A DNA stretch of 64,000 bases from Hyphococcus aureus (GTDB lineage Bacteria; Pseudomonadota; Alphaproteobacteria; Caulobacterales; Parvularculaceae), in NCBI RefSeq assembly GCF_042643165.1, contig NZ_JBHRSH010000001.1, forward strand, positions 2,170,001-2,234,000, read 5' to 3'. The stretch's first letter is position 1. Every line of letters starts with the position of its first letter. The notes beneath the pieces were generated by a model that saw only the letters and a program-made list of their open reading frames with translations, ran no database searches and was not told the origin of the DNA. The translations under genes were made by a program, and so were the position numbers. This document shows positions 52,046-61,504 of this stretch, piece by piece.

Positions 52046-52186
52046 CTCCTCTCAACCGGCAGAGTAGACCCTTTTCGCCAACCCTAACAGGTCGCAATTC
52101 GTCGCAGAGTGAGGGGAGCTTGAAGTCAGGCAATACGGAGCAGCCAACCAAAGGAAGAATTGGTGGATAATATGCAGTGTCAGGCT

Positions 52187-52513
52187 CTAATCGCGGTTGG
52201 CTTCGTCCGTAATATCTTTGACCCAGCTGAGGCCGGCGACACCTTGCGGAAAGCCGAGGGTTGTCATGGCCAACAATGCGACATGTTCAACTTCCGCCTT
52301 GGTCAGCCCTTCCTCCAAAGCTTGCCTTACATGAGAATGCACAGCGCCTTCGGACCGACCGCCGATCGCCAGCGCCAAGTTCACTAATCGTTTGGATTTG
52401 ACGTCGAGCGGTCCGGCTTCTGAAATCGCCTTGCCGAATGCGGAATAGTTTTTCCAAATGTCTGGGTAGCTTTTGGCGATGTGTCCGGCGGCTGATGGCA
52501 GTTTTTCCGACAT
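52187..52513 (-). CDS. Carboxymuconolactone decarboxylase/AhpD-like protein
   Basis: A 108-residue single-domain protein of the CMD family. LVNLALAIGGRSEGAVHSHVRQALEEGLTKAEVEHVALLAMTTLGFP is the helical core. The AhpD-type CxxC redox motif is absent (AVHSH instead), so peroxidase-linked thiol chemistry is unlikely. One conserved His remains. It sits 17 bp from the Crp/Fnr gene on the same strand and is probably co-transcribed with it. CMD proteins often accompany nitrate/NO-response regulators, but their role there is not known to me. Confidence 0.85.
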   Translation of the reverse strand: MSEKLPSAAGHIAKSYPDIWKNYSAFGKAISEAGPLDVKSKRLVNLALAIGGRSEGAVHSHVRQALEEGLTKAEVEHVALLAMTTLGFPQGVAGLSWVKDITDEANRD

Positions 52514-52530
52514 TTACGACCCTTTCTTCG

Positions 52531-53241
52531 CTATTCTGCAGGCTTGTCCGGAAAGTTATCAATGAGCGGAGCGTGCCTGGCGATTTCAATAAGCTCATCG
52601 TGTGATTGAACGGCGACCTCAGGGCCTGTGACTTTGACGCCGGCGCGCCGTAACGTTGAGAATGAGCGCGACAGGTTTTCAGGCGTCATGCCTAGCATTG
52701 AGGCGAGTGTTTTTTTGTCTATTGGCAAAGTAAGTTTGCCCTTTGCGCCTTGTCGAACGTGTTGGTGTGCAAGGTAGCTTGCGAGGCGTTCAACGCCGGT
52801 ACGCAGTTTGAGGTTTTTCTGGTTCCGCACGACACCGCGGTAACAGTTAGCAAGTTCAGCAACGATAGACCGGGCAAATGCATCATCATCGACCATGGCT
52901 TGGCGTACGTTTATTGCGGGAATCATGAGTACGCGCGATGCGGTGCGAGTGCGTGCGGACATCAGATAAACGGCGTCCTTTAAAGCGGCGGCGAGTATAA
53001 ATGTGGAAACCGGCGATAGCACCGTCATGGTGCTTTCGCGCCCGTCTAACGTCGCGAACAGTTCCACGCAGCCGTCGATCACGATATGCAGGAAGTCGGA
53101 AGGCTCACCTTCATTGATCAGGATGACGCGCTCGGGAAATCGTTGAAGAAAAGCAGCATTCAACAACTTGTCGAATCGTTCCGCGTTCATGTCGCGGAAG
53201 AGGTTTAAGTTACGAACGATCTGCTTGTCTTCGTCGCGCAA
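52531..53241 (-). CDS. Crp/Fnr-family transcriptional regulator without FNR cysteines
   Basis: A 236-residue regulator with a cyclic-nucleotide-type sensor fold (VILINEGEPSDFLHIVIDGCVELFA, residues about 38-62), a long dimer helix and a C-terminal HTH (LPIDKKTLASMLGMTPENLSRSFSTLRRAGV). The E-SR-type recognition helix (PENLSRSFSTL) fits binding to TTGAT-like boxes. The N-terminal Cys cluster of O2-sensing FNR is missing, so it resembles Dnr/NnrR-type, NO/heme-linked, members. The start is a TTG at 53241 with no strong ribosome site, so the exact N-terminus is uncertain. It is divergent from narK with an FNR-type box between them. Confidence 0.9.
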   Translation of the reverse strand: MRDEDKQIVRNLNLFRDMNAERFDKLLNAAFLQRFPERVILINEGEPSDFLHIVIDGCVELFATLDGRESTMTVLSPVSTFILAAALKDAVYLMSARTRTASRVLMIPAINVRQAMVDDDAFARSIVAELANCYRGVVRNQKNLKLRTGVERLASYLAHQHVRQGAKGKLTLPIDKKTLASMLGMTPENLSRSFSTLRRAGVKVTGPEVAVQSHDELIEIARHAPLIDNFPDKPAE

Positions 53242-53294
53242 AATGGCCGGTCCAATCGTTGGTTGCCTTAGATTGACATTGTTTTCAACGTGTC

Positions 53295-53308
53295 TTGATA
53301 AATGTCAA
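53295..53308. promoter_or_regulatory. FNR/Dnr-type box between the regulator and narK
   Basis: TTGATAAATGTCAA matches TTGAYNNNNRTCAA on both strands. Its centre is about 60 bp from the crp/fnr start, placing a class II start near 53260 for that gene. For narK it predicts a start near 53343 and a 145-nt leader. It may control both directions. Confidence 0.75.
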
Positions 53309-53342
53309 GCCCATCCGGGCCGGGTTTCAAGTCGTTCCGAGT

Positions 53343-53362
53343 GTTCCGCCAATCGGCGGAAC
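53343..53362 (+). promoter_or_regulatory. Perfect leader hairpin before narK
   Basis: GTTCCGCC, loop AATC, then GGCGGAAC. It begins exactly where a class II FNR-dependent transcript would start, so it could be the 5' end stem of the narK mRNA (stability element), or a second protein site. No T run follows. Confidence 0.5.
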
Positions 53363-53487
53363 GGGACAATCAATTCAACGATCACCGGATGCCAAATGGG
53401 CGATCCGTGACGAGACGTCAAATTCCGAAAGGGAGATATTCGGCGCAGAAAAGCCACCAACATTCTGATCAGCCTAGAGGCGGAGCG

Positions 53488-56247
53488 ATGGAATATTTGG
53501 CAGGCGTGACGAGCGGTCAGCAAAACAGAGCGCTTGGAGCAAGCACGCTCGCGTTCACAGCGTGTTTCGCCGTCTGGACCATTTTTTCGATTCTTGGCGT
53601 TCAGATCAAGGAGGAGCTCGGGCTTAACGAAACACAGTTTGGTCTTCTGGTTGCGACGCCGATACTTACCGGCTCCATCAGCCGGATATTTTTGGGCATC
53701 TGGACTGATCAGTTCGGCGGACGAAGGGTTTTCGCCGCCGTTATGCTTATCGCGGCAGTTTCCGTCTGGTTGCTCTCCACCGTTTCGACCTATCCAATGT
53801 TTCTCGTTGCGGCCCTTGGCGTTGGTTTTGCGGGCGGCTCGTTTGCGGTGGGCGTCGCCTATACTTCAAAATGGTTCCCAAGCGACCGGCAGGGAACAGC
53901 GCTCGGCGTCTTCGGCATGGGCAATGTCGGCGCCGCAATCACAAACTTTGCCGCGCCATTCATTCTGGTCGCTGTCGGCTGGGAACAGACGGCGCAAATC
54001 TACGCCGTCGTTCTGATGGTCATGGCCGTGGCGTTTTTTGTCACCACAAAAGAAGACCCGGCGACGCTTGCACGCAAGGCGCGCGGTGAAAAACCAAGAT
54101 CAGCGTTGATGGAACTGGAGCCGCTGCGAAAACTCCAGGTCTGGCGGTTCGCGCTGTATTACTTCTTTGTCTTTGGAGCGTTTGTAGCGCTTGCGCTGTG
54201 GCTGCCGCGTTATCTGATCGGCGTTTATGGTCTTGATATCAAGGCGGCGGGCATGCTGGCGGCGTTTTACGCTGTTCCAGCCAGTATCTTCCGCGCCTAT
54301 GGCGGGTTTTTGTCCGACAAAATCGGCGCCCGAAAGGTCATGTATTGGACGTTCCTGGTTTCCCTCATCTGCGTATTCATGCTGTCATATCCGCACACGG
54401 ACTACACCATACACGGGATTGACGGGCCGATTGAATTTTCGACCCAGATGGGGCTTGTCCCGTTCGTCATCCTTATTTTCATTCTCGGCTTTTTCATGTC
54501 TCTCGGCAAAGCCGCCGTCTACAAGCATATACCTGTTTATTATCCGGACCATGTGGGCGCCGTCGGCGGTCTTGTCGGCATGATTGGCGGGTTGGGCGGA
54601 TTCATATTGCCAATCGCTTTTGGCGTCATGAACGATCTCACCGGGATTTGGACAAGCTGTTTCATGCTGCTTTTCGCTATCGTCGCCGTATCGTTGGCGT
54701 GGATGCATTTCGCGATCCGCCGCATGGAAGAAAAATCCCTGGGCGCGGAACTGGAGGCGTTGCCGCAGTTTCCCGAATTGCAGGAAATCCACACGGCCGA
54801 GCATGGCGAAAAAACCAGCCCCGTTCTGGAGGATTGGTGCCCAGACGACGAAACTTTCTGGAATGAAAAGGGCAAACGGATCGCCAACCGGAACTTGTGG
54901 ATTTCAATTCCTGCGCTGCTGTTGGCATTTGCCGTCTGGATGGTCTGGTCTGTTGTCGTCGCAAAGCTGCCGACAGTCGGATTTGACTATTCGACCGATC
55001 AACTGTTCTGGCTTGCTGCGTTGCCGGGTTTATCCGGCGCGACTTTGAGAATTTTTTATTCCTTCATGGTGCCAATCTTCGGCGGGCGCTTGTGGACGAC
55101 ATTAACGACGGCGACTTTACTCATACCTGCCTTCGGCATTGGCTACGCCGTACAGGATCCTGAAACGCCTTATTTCCTATTCCTGGTACTGGCGCTGCTG
55201 TGCGGTTTTGGCGGCGGCAACTTTGCATCATCTATGGCCAATATCAGTTTCTTCTTTCCGAAAAAGGAAAAGGGCAATGCGCTAGCGCTTAACGCCGGAC
55301 TTGGCAATCTGGGCGTCAGTGTCATGCAGTTTGCCGTGCCGCTTGTCATCACCGCGAGCGTATTCGGGGCTGTTGGCGGCGATGGGCAAGTCACGCAGGA
55401 AGGCCAGCGCTTGTGGCTGCAAAACGCTGGTTTCATTTGGGTGCCGTTCCTGTTGATCGCGACTGCTGCGGCATGGTTCGGAATGAACGATATTGCGTCG
55501 GCCCGTGCTTCTTTTGCTGAACAAGCCGTCATCTTCTCGCGCAAGCACAACTGGATCATGTGCCTTCTTTATACGGGCACGTTCGGCTCTTTCATCGGGT
55601 ATTCCGCTGGCTTTCCGTTGTTGATGAAAACCCAGTTTCCAGAGGTCAATGCGCTCCAGTACGCTTTTCTCGGACCGCTTGTCGGCGCGCTGTCGCGCTC
55701 CATGACGGGATGGATTTCTGACAAATGGGGCGGCGCGCGCGTCACCTTCTGGGTGTTTCTCCTGATGATCGTCGCTGTCGCCGGCGTTCTCTATTTTCTA
55801 GGCATCAAAGACCAGCCGGGCGCGTTCTGGGGATTCTTCGCAATGTTCATGGTGCTGTTCTTCGCGACCGGCGTCGGCAATGCATCCACCTTCCAGATGA
55901 TTCCGATCATGATGCGTGAGGAGATGCCGCGCCTGATGCCGCAGCTCGACGCCAATGCGCGCCTGCGTCAGGCGGAAAAAGAATCAGCCGCCATCATTGG
56001 ATTTACGTCAGCCATCGCAGCCTACGGCGCCTTCTTCATCCCGAAATCCTACGGCACGTCTATTTCAGCGACTGGCGGACCGGAAGCAGCGCTGGTCGGC
56101 TTCCTGATGTTCTATGTTTTGTGCGCCGTCGTGACCTGGGCCGTCTATTCGCGCAAAGGCGGACTTCTCCACGATATCGAGCGGGGCCGCCGCGAGACGC
56201 CGCCGCCTGCTCAACCGTCAACACTCGCTCAAGGAGGCGCGGCATGA
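53488..56247 (+). CDS. narK: Fused NarK1-NarK2 nitrate/nitrite transporter
   Basis: A 919-residue inner-membrane protein containing two complete NarK units, about 24 helices. ATG 53488 with GGAG upstream is preferred over a longer in-frame start whose 62 residues are not membrane-like. First unit: SRIFLGIWTDQFGGRR (nitrate-binding Arg region), GMGNVGAAITNFAAPF (NS motif). Second unit, from about residue 470: LSGATLRIFYSFMVPIFGGR, GLGNLGVSVMQFAVPLV. A ~70-residue linker (EALPQFPELQEIHTAEHG...) joins them. The Paracoccus denitrificans NarK1-NarK2 fusion has this plan; NarK1-type units are thought to be nitrate/proton symporters and NarK2-type units nitrate/nitrite antiporters. It overlaps narG by 4 bp. 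Confidence 0.95.
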   Translation: MEYLAGVTSGQQNRALGASTLAFTACFAVWTIFSILGVQIKEELGLNETQFGLLVATPILTGSISRIFLGIWTDQFGGRRVFAAVMLIAAVSVWLLSTVSTYPMFLVAALGVGFAGGSFAVGVAYTSKWFPSDRQGTALGVFGMGNVGAAITNFAAPFILVAVGWEQTAQIYAVVLMVMAVAFFVTTKEDPATLARKARGEKPRSALMELEPLRKLQVWRFALYYFFVFGAFVALALWLPRYLIGVYGLDIKAAGMLAAFYAVPASIFRAYGGFLSDKIGARKVMYWTFLVSLICVFMLSYPHTDYTIHGIDGPIEFSTQMGLVPFVILIFILGFFMSLGKAAVYKHIPVYYPDHVGAVGGLVGMIGGLGGFILPIAFGVMNDLTGIWTSCFMLLFAIVAVSLAWMHFAIRRMEEKSLGAELEALPQFPELQEIHTAEHGEKTSPVLEDWCPDDETFWNEKGKRIANRNLWISIPALLLAFAVWMVWSVVVAKLPTVGFDYSTDQLFWLAALPGLSGATLRIFYSFMVPIFGGRLWTTLTTATLLIPAFGIGYAVQDPETPYFLFLVLALLCGFGGGNFASSMANISFFFPKKEKGNALALNAGLGNLGVSVMQFAVPLVITASVFGAVGGDGQVTQEGQRLWLQNAGFIWVPFLLIATAAAWFGMNDIASARASFAEQAVIFSRKHNWIMCLLYTGTFGSFIGYSAGFPLLMKTQFPEVNALQYAFLGPLVGALSRSMTGWISDKWGGARVTFWVFLLMIVAVAGVLYFLGIKDQPGAFWGFFAMFMVLFFATGVGNASTFQMIPIMMREEMPRLMPQLDANARLRQAEKESAAIIGFTSAIAAYGAFFIPKSYGTSISATGGPEAALVGFLMFYVLCAVVTWAVYSRKGGLLHDIERGRRETPPPAQPSTLAQGGAA

Positions 56248-59200
56248 GCCACGTTCTGAACAGACTCACCTATTTCAAGAACCGGGTCAGCGACTATTCG
56301 AACGGCCATGGCGTACTGACGAAAGAAGATCGCACCTGGGAAGACGCTTACCGCAAGCGCTGGCAGCATGACAAAATCGTCAGGTCCACGCATGGGGTCA
56401 ATTGCACCGGATCGTGCAGCTGGAAGATCTACGTCAAAGGCGGCATCGTCACCTGGGAGACCCAGCAGACGGATTACCCCCGCACCAGGCCCGATCTGCC
56501 CAATCACGAACCGCGCGGCTGTTCGCGCGGCGCCAGCTACAGCTGGTATCTCTATAGCGGTAATCGCCTGAAGCACCCGCTCATTCGCAGCGCGCTCATG
56601 AAGGCGTGGCGCAAGGCGCGCGTTACTCTCTCCCCCGTCGCGGCCTGGGCGTCGATCGTCGAGGATCCCGCAACACGCGCATCTTATGTGCGCCAGCGGG
56701 GCCTCGGCGGTTTCATTCGCGCCGAATGGAACGAAGTGAACGAGATCATTGCAGCGTCAAACGCATACACAGCGAAAAAATACGGTCCCGACCGGGTGAT
56801 CGGTTTCTCGCCAATCCCCGCCATGTCGATGGTCTCCTATGCAGCGGGTTCGCGTTACCTGTCGCTTCTCGGCGGGACCTGCATGAGTTTTTACGACTGG
56901 TATTGCGACTTGCCGCCGGCGAGCCCGATGACTTGGGGCGAGCAGACGGACGTTCCCGAAAGCGCCGACTGGTATAATTCCGGATTCTTGATGCTGTGGG
57001 GGTCGAATGTTCCCCAGACGCGAACGCCGGACGCGCATTTCTATACGGAAGTTCGCTACAAGGGCGCCAAGAGCGTCGTGATTTCGCCGGACTATTCCGA
57101 GGCTTCGAAATTCGGGGACATGTGGCTTTCTCCAAAACAGGGCACTGATGCGGCGCTCGCCATGGCGTTCGGCCATGTCATCCTGAAGGAGTATTATATC
57201 GACCGGCAGGTCGCGTATTTTCAGGAATACGCCAAACAATATACCGACATGCCGATGCTGGTGCGTCTTGTAAAGAAAGACGGCCGGCTTGTTCCTGACC
57301 GTCTGTTGCGAGCCTCGGATTTTGACGGCTCGCTTGATGAGGCCAACAACCCTGATTGGAAAACCGTCGCCTACGACAAGCGTGCGAACGGTATTGTCTG
57401 TCCGCGGGGGGCAATCGGTTTTCGCTGGGGCGAGCAGGGCAAGTGGAATCTCGAAGAAAAATCCGGCAAGGGCGATGAAACGGACCTTGAGATCTCGCTG
57501 ATCGATGCGCGTGATGACGTCGCGGAGGTCGCGTTCCCGTATTTCGGAAATCGCGAGCATGACCATTTTCATGGAACAGATCATCCGGATATTCTCGAAC
57601 GCCGCGTACCCGTCAAACGCCTGGTGCTGAAAGACGGTGAATCGCTGGTCGCAACAGTTTTCGACCTCTTGGCCGCGAATTACGGCGTCGACCGCGGGCT
57701 TGGCGGCGACTGGGCCGCCAGTTCCTACGACGACGACACTCCCTATACGCCGGCCTGGCAGGAAAAAATCACGGGCGTCGCCCGTGACAAGGTCATCGCC
57801 GTCGCGCGCGGATTTGCAGACAACGCCGAGAAGACGCGCGGCAAATCCATGGTGATCCTCGGCGCAGGGCTCAACCACTGGTACCACATGGACATGAACT
57901 ATCGCGGCATCATCAACATGCTGGTGATGTGCGGGTGTGTCGGGCAGTCGGGCGGCGGCTGGTCGCATTATGTGGGGCAGGAAAAGCTGCGTCCGCAAAC
58001 CGGGTGGCAGCCGCTGGCGTTCGCGCTCGACTGGGCGCGGCCGCCGCGTCACATGAATTCAACGTCGTTTTTCTATGCGCATACGGACCAATGGCGCTAT
58101 GAGACGTTGGGGATCAATGACATTTTGTCGCCGCTGGCGCCTGAGGGGCATTGGAACGGTTCCTTCCTCGATTTCAATGCGCGCGCCGAACGCATGGGCT
58201 GGCTTCCGTCTGCGCCGCAACTGGAGCGAAATCCGCTGGAGGTTGCGAAAGAGGCCGAGGCCGCGGGGCTCGACGTCAAAGACTATGTTGCGCAGTCCCT
58301 GAAATCCGGCGCCTTGAAAATGTCGTGCGAAGATCCTGACAAGCCGGAGAACTGGCCGCGCAATCTTTTCGTCTGGCGCTCGAATCTTTTGGGGTCTTCC
58401 GGAAAGGGTCATGAGTATTTCCTGAAGCACCTGCTCGGGACCAATCACGGCGTTCAGGGCAAGGACCTCGGAGAGACCGGCGGTCAAAAACCGGAAGAAG
58501 TAGTGTGGCGCGACGAGGCGCCGGAAGGAAAGCTTGACCTTCTGGTGACGATCGATTTCCGCATGTCGACCACATGCGTTTATTCCGACATCGCGCTGCC
58601 GACGGCGACTTGGTACGAAAAGAACGACCTCAATACATCGGACATGCATCCTTTTATCCACCCGCTGTCGAGCGCGGTCGATCCGCTGTGGGAAAGCAGA
58701 AGCGACTGGGATATTTTCAAAGGCATCGCGAAGTCGTTTTCCGAAATCGCTCCTGAAGCATTGGGCGTTGAAAAGGACGTCGTGCTGACGCCGGCGCAGC
58801 ACGACACCGCAGGAGAGCTAGCGCAGCCTTTCGACGTCAAGGACTGGAAGCGGGGCGACGTCGATCCTATTCCAGGCAAGACCATGCCGTCGGTGATGGT
58901 GGTCGAACGCGATTACCCAAATCTCTACAAGCGCTTTACGGCGCTCGGGCCGCTGATGAGCAGTATTGGCAATGGCGGCAAGGGCATTGCGTGGAAAACC
59001 GAACACGAGGTGGAGCTCTTAAAAGCACTAAACGGCGAAGTGACGGAAGAGGGACCGACCAAAGGCCTGCCGCGCATCGGCAGCGCTATAGATGCGGCGG
59101 AAGTGATCTTGATGCTTGCGCCGGAAACCAATGGCGAAGTTGCGGTGAAAGCTTGGGACGCGCTGACCAAATTTACCGGTCGTGAACATGCGCACTTGGC

Positions 59201-59981
59201 GCGGCCGAAAGAAGATGAAAAAATTCGCTTCCGTGACGTGGTGGCGCAACCGCGCAAGATTATTTCCTCACCTACCTGGTCCGGCATTGAGTCGGAAAAG
59301 GTGTGTTACAATGCCGGCTACACCAACGTACACGAACTGATTCCTTGGAGGACGCTCACCGGCCGCCAGCAGCTTTATCAGGATCATCTGTGGATGCGCG
59401 CATTTGGCGAAACGCTTTGCGTTTACCGCCCGCCGGTGGACACAAAAACCATCGCCCCTGTCATCAACGCCAAGGACAACGGCAATAAGCAGGTGGTGCT
59501 GAACTTTATTACGCCGCATCAGAAATGGGGCATCCACTCAACCTACACAGACAACCTTTTGATGCTGACTCTGTCGCGGGGCGGGCCGATCGTCTGGCTT
59601 TCAGAAGACGACGCGAAGGAAGCCGGCATCGAGGATAACGACTGGATCGAAGCCTACAACACCAACGGCGCATTAACGGCGCGGGCGGTAGTCTCGCAGC
59701 GCGTCAAGCCGGGCATGGTGATGATGTATCATGCTCAGGAAAAAATCGTGAATGTGCCAGGATCGGAAATCACCGGCCAGCGCGGTGGCATTCACAACTC
59801 GGTCACGCGCACCGTCTTGAAGCCGACACACATGATCGGCGGCTACGCCCAGCAATCATACGGTTTCAACTACTACGGAACCGTTGGCTCCAATCGGGAC
59901 GAATTCGTCATCGTTCGAAAAATGAACAAGGTCGACTGGATGGATGAGCCGGTCGAGAAGAATCTGGAGGCTGCAGAATGA
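56244..59981 (+). CDS. narG: Respiratory nitrate reductase alpha subunit
   Basis: Catalytic molybdenum subunit of the membrane-bound NarGHI complex, reducing nitrate to nitrite on the cytoplasmic side. The ATG at 56244 follows AAGGAGG and overlaps narK as ATGA; 1245 residues is the usual length. HGVNCTGSCSWK followed by HEPRGCSRG is the N-terminal FS0 cluster with a His ligand. SFYDWYCDLPPASPMTWGEQ contains the Asp that ligates Mo in E. coli NarG. GSNVPQTRTPDAHF, PDYSEASKFGDMWL, GAGLNHWYHMD and VDFRMSTTCVYSDI-like blocks continue the bis-MGD domains. No twin-arginine signal is needed for this N-terminus type. It requires the NarJ chaperone encoded downstream and molybdopterin, consistent with nearby moaB. 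Confidence 0.97.
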   Translation: MSHVLNRLTYFKNRVSDYSNGHGVLTKEDRTWEDAYRKRWQHDKIVRSTHGVNCTGSCSWKIYVKGGIVTWETQQTDYPRTRPDLPNHEPRGCSRGASYSWYLYSGNRLKHPLIRSALMKAWRKARVTLSPVAAWASIVEDPATRASYVRQRGLGGFIRAEWNEVNEIIAASNAYTAKKYGPDRVIGFSPIPAMSMVSYAAGSRYLSLLGGTCMSFYDWYCDLPPASPMTWGEQTDVPESADWYNSGFLMLWGSNVPQTRTPDAHFYTEVRYKGAKSVVISPDYSEASKFGDMWLSPKQGTDAALAMAFGHVILKEYYIDRQVAYFQEYAKQYTDMPMLVRLVKKDGRLVPDRLLRASDFDGSLDEANNPDWKTVAYDKRANGIVCPRGAIGFRWGEQGKWNLEEKSGKGDETDLEISLIDARDDVAEVAFPYFGNREHDHFHGTDHPDILERRVPVKRLVLKDGESLVATVFDLLAANYGVDRGLGGDWAASSYDDDTPYTPAWQEKITGVARDKVIAVARGFADNAEKTRGKSMVILGAGLNHWYHMDMNYRGIINMLVMCGCVGQSGGGWSHYVGQEKLRPQTGWQPLAFALDWARPPRHMNSTSFFYAHTDQWRYETLGINDILSPLAPEGHWNGSFLDFNARAERMGWLPSAPQLERNPLEVAKEAEAAGLDVKDYVAQSLKSGALKMSCEDPDKPENWPRNLFVWRSNLLGSSGKGHEYFLKHLLGTNHGVQGKDLGETGGQKPEEVVWRDEAPEGKLDLLVTIDFRMSTTCVYSDIALPTATWYEKNDLNTSDMHPFIHPLSSAVDPLWESRSDWDIFKGIAKSFSEIAPEALGVEKDVVLTPAQHDTAGELAQPFDVKDWKRGDVDPIPGKTMPSVMVVERDYPNLYKRFTALGPLMSSIGNGGKGIAWKTEHEVELLKALNGEVTEEGPTKGLPRIGSAIDAAEVILMLAPETNGEVAVKAWDALTKFTGREHAHLARPKEDEKIRFRDVVAQPRKIISSPTWSGIESEKVCYNAGYTNVHELIPWRTLTGRQQLYQDHLWMRAFGETLCVYRPPVDTKTIAPVINAKDNGNKQVVLNFITPHQKWGIHSTYTDNLLMLTLSRGGPIVWLSEDDAKEAGIEDNDWIEAYNTNGALTARAVVSQRVKPGMVMMYHAQEKIVNVPGSEITGQRGGIHNSVTRTVLKPTHMIGGYAQQSYGFNYYGTVGSNRDEFVIVRKMNKVDWMDEPVEKNLEAAE

Positions 59982-61495
59982 AAGTCCGCGCCCAAATCTC
60001 CATGGTGCTCAATCTCGATAAATGCATCGGATGCCATACATGCTCGGTGACGTGCAAGAACGTCTGGACGAGCCGCGAAGGCGTTGAATATGCGTGGTTC
60101 AACAATGTCGAAACGAAACCGGGCATTGGCTATCCCGATGACTGGGAGAATCAGGCCCGCTGGAATGGCGGCTGGGAGCGCAAGAAGAACGGCAAGATCC
60201 AGCCGAAAATGGGAAGCAAGCTTGGCGTACTCTCGAAAATCTTCGCAAATCCGGATTTGCCGGAGATCGACGACTATTACGAGCCGTTCACCTTTGATTA
60301 CGAGCATCTTCAAAAGGCGCCGAAAATGAAAACGGCGCCGACGGCGCGGCCGCGATCGCTGATTACCGGCGAGCGGATTGAAAAGATCAATAAGGGACCG
60401 AACTGGGAAGAGATACTCGGCGGCGAATTTTCCAAGCGTTCGGCGGACTACAATTTCGACAAGGTCGAAAAGGAAATTTACGGCCAGTTCGAAAACACCT
60501 TCATGATGTATCTGCCGCGGCTTTGCGAGCATTGCCTTAATCCGGCATGCGTGGCGGTATGTCCTTCGGGCGCCATCTATAAACGCGAAGAAGACGGGGT
60601 CGTCCTGATCGACCAGAACAAGTGCCGCGGCTGGCGTATGTGTGTGTCGGGCTGCCCCTACAAGAAGATCTATTACAACTGGAACACCGGAAAATCGGAA
60701 AAGTGTACGCTGTGTTACCCTCGCCTCGAAGCCGGACAGCCGACCGTATGTTCTGAGACATGCGTGGGCCGCATCCGTTACCTCGGCGTGGTTCTGTACG
60801 ACGCCGACCGGATTGAAGAAGCAGCGAGCGTCGAGAAGGAAACAGACCTTTATCAAAGCCATCTCGACCTTTTCCTCGACCCTAACGATCCGGAAGTGCA
60901 GGCCCAGGCCCGTAAGGATGGGGTTCCTGAAGCCTGGCTCGATGCGGCGAAAAAATCGCCGATCTGGAAAATGGCGATGGAGTGGAAGATCGCGTTTCCC
61001 TTGCATCCGGAATATCGCACGCTTCCCATGGTCTGGTATGTGCCGCCCTTGTCGCCCATCCAGTCGATGGCCGAGGCCGGCGCCTTCGGCGAAAAAGGCG
61101 CGATGCCAAATGTTCGCGATCTTCGCATTCCCATGCAGTATCTCGCCAATCTTTTGACGGCTGGCGATGAAGAGCCGGTCGCAAAAGCGCTCGAAAAGCT
61201 GATCGCCATGCGCGCTTACATGCGATCGAAGCATTATGAAGGCGAAGCGGACAAAACGCTCCCCGGCAAAGTCGGCATGACGGGTGGCCAGATTGACGAG
61301 ATGTACCGCCTGATGGCGATTGCCAATTACGAAGACCGTTTTGTCATCCCGACAACGCACCGTGAATATGCTGAAGACGCCTACGACCTGCGCGGTGAAT
61401 GCGGATTCAGTTTCGGCGATGGCTGTGGCGAGCCAAAACGCGCCATCGAATGGACGGGGTTATTCGCCAAAAGCGCAGCAAAAGAAAAAGCGTAG
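59978..61495 (+). CDS. narH: Respiratory nitrate reductase beta subunit
   Basis: Iron-sulfur subunit transferring electrons from NarI to NarG, 505 residues. CIGCHTCSVTCKNVW at residues 16-30 is the first cluster. CEHCLNPACVAVCPSG, CRGWRMCVSGCPYKK and CTLCYPRLEAGQPTVC-SETC make up the other three centres. The Trp in CRGWRMC marks the [3Fe-4S] site, as in E. coli NarH. ATGA overlap with narG shows coupling. The start at 59978 has GGAGG upstream. It is a cytoplasmic, membrane-peripheral part of the complex. Confidence 0.97.
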   Translation: MKVRAQISMVLNLDKCIGCHTCSVTCKNVWTSREGVEYAWFNNVETKPGIGYPDDWENQARWNGGWERKKNGKIQPKMGSKLGVLSKIFANPDLPEIDDYYEPFTFDYEHLQKAPKMKTAPTARPRSLITGERIEKINKGPNWEEILGGEFSKRSADYNFDKVEKEIYGQFENTFMMYLPRLCEHCLNPACVAVCPSGAIYKREEDGVVLIDQNKCRGWRMCVSGCPYKKIYYNWNTGKSEKCTLCYPRLEAGQPTVCSETCVGRIRYLGVVLYDADRIEEAASVEKETDLYQSHLDLFLDPNDPEVQAQARKDGVPEAWLDAAKKSPIWKMAMEWKIAFPLHPEYRTLPMVWYVPPLSPIQSMAEAGAFGEKGAMPNVRDLRIPMQYLANLLTAGDEEPVAKALEKLIAMRAYMRSKHYEGEADKTLPGKVGMTGGQIDEMYRLMAIANYEDRFVIPTTHREYAEDAYDLRGECGFSFGDGCGEPKRAIEWTGLFAKSAAKEKA

Positions 61496-61504
61496 GAGGA
61501 CTGC

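Noticed and set aside
56757..58052. 431-codon minus-strand open frame
   Set aside because: Antisense within narG; no independent support.
59873..61360. 495-codon minus-strand open frame
   Set aside because: Antisense to narH, which has complete cysteine clusters. No ribosome site or recognisable domain in the antisense product.
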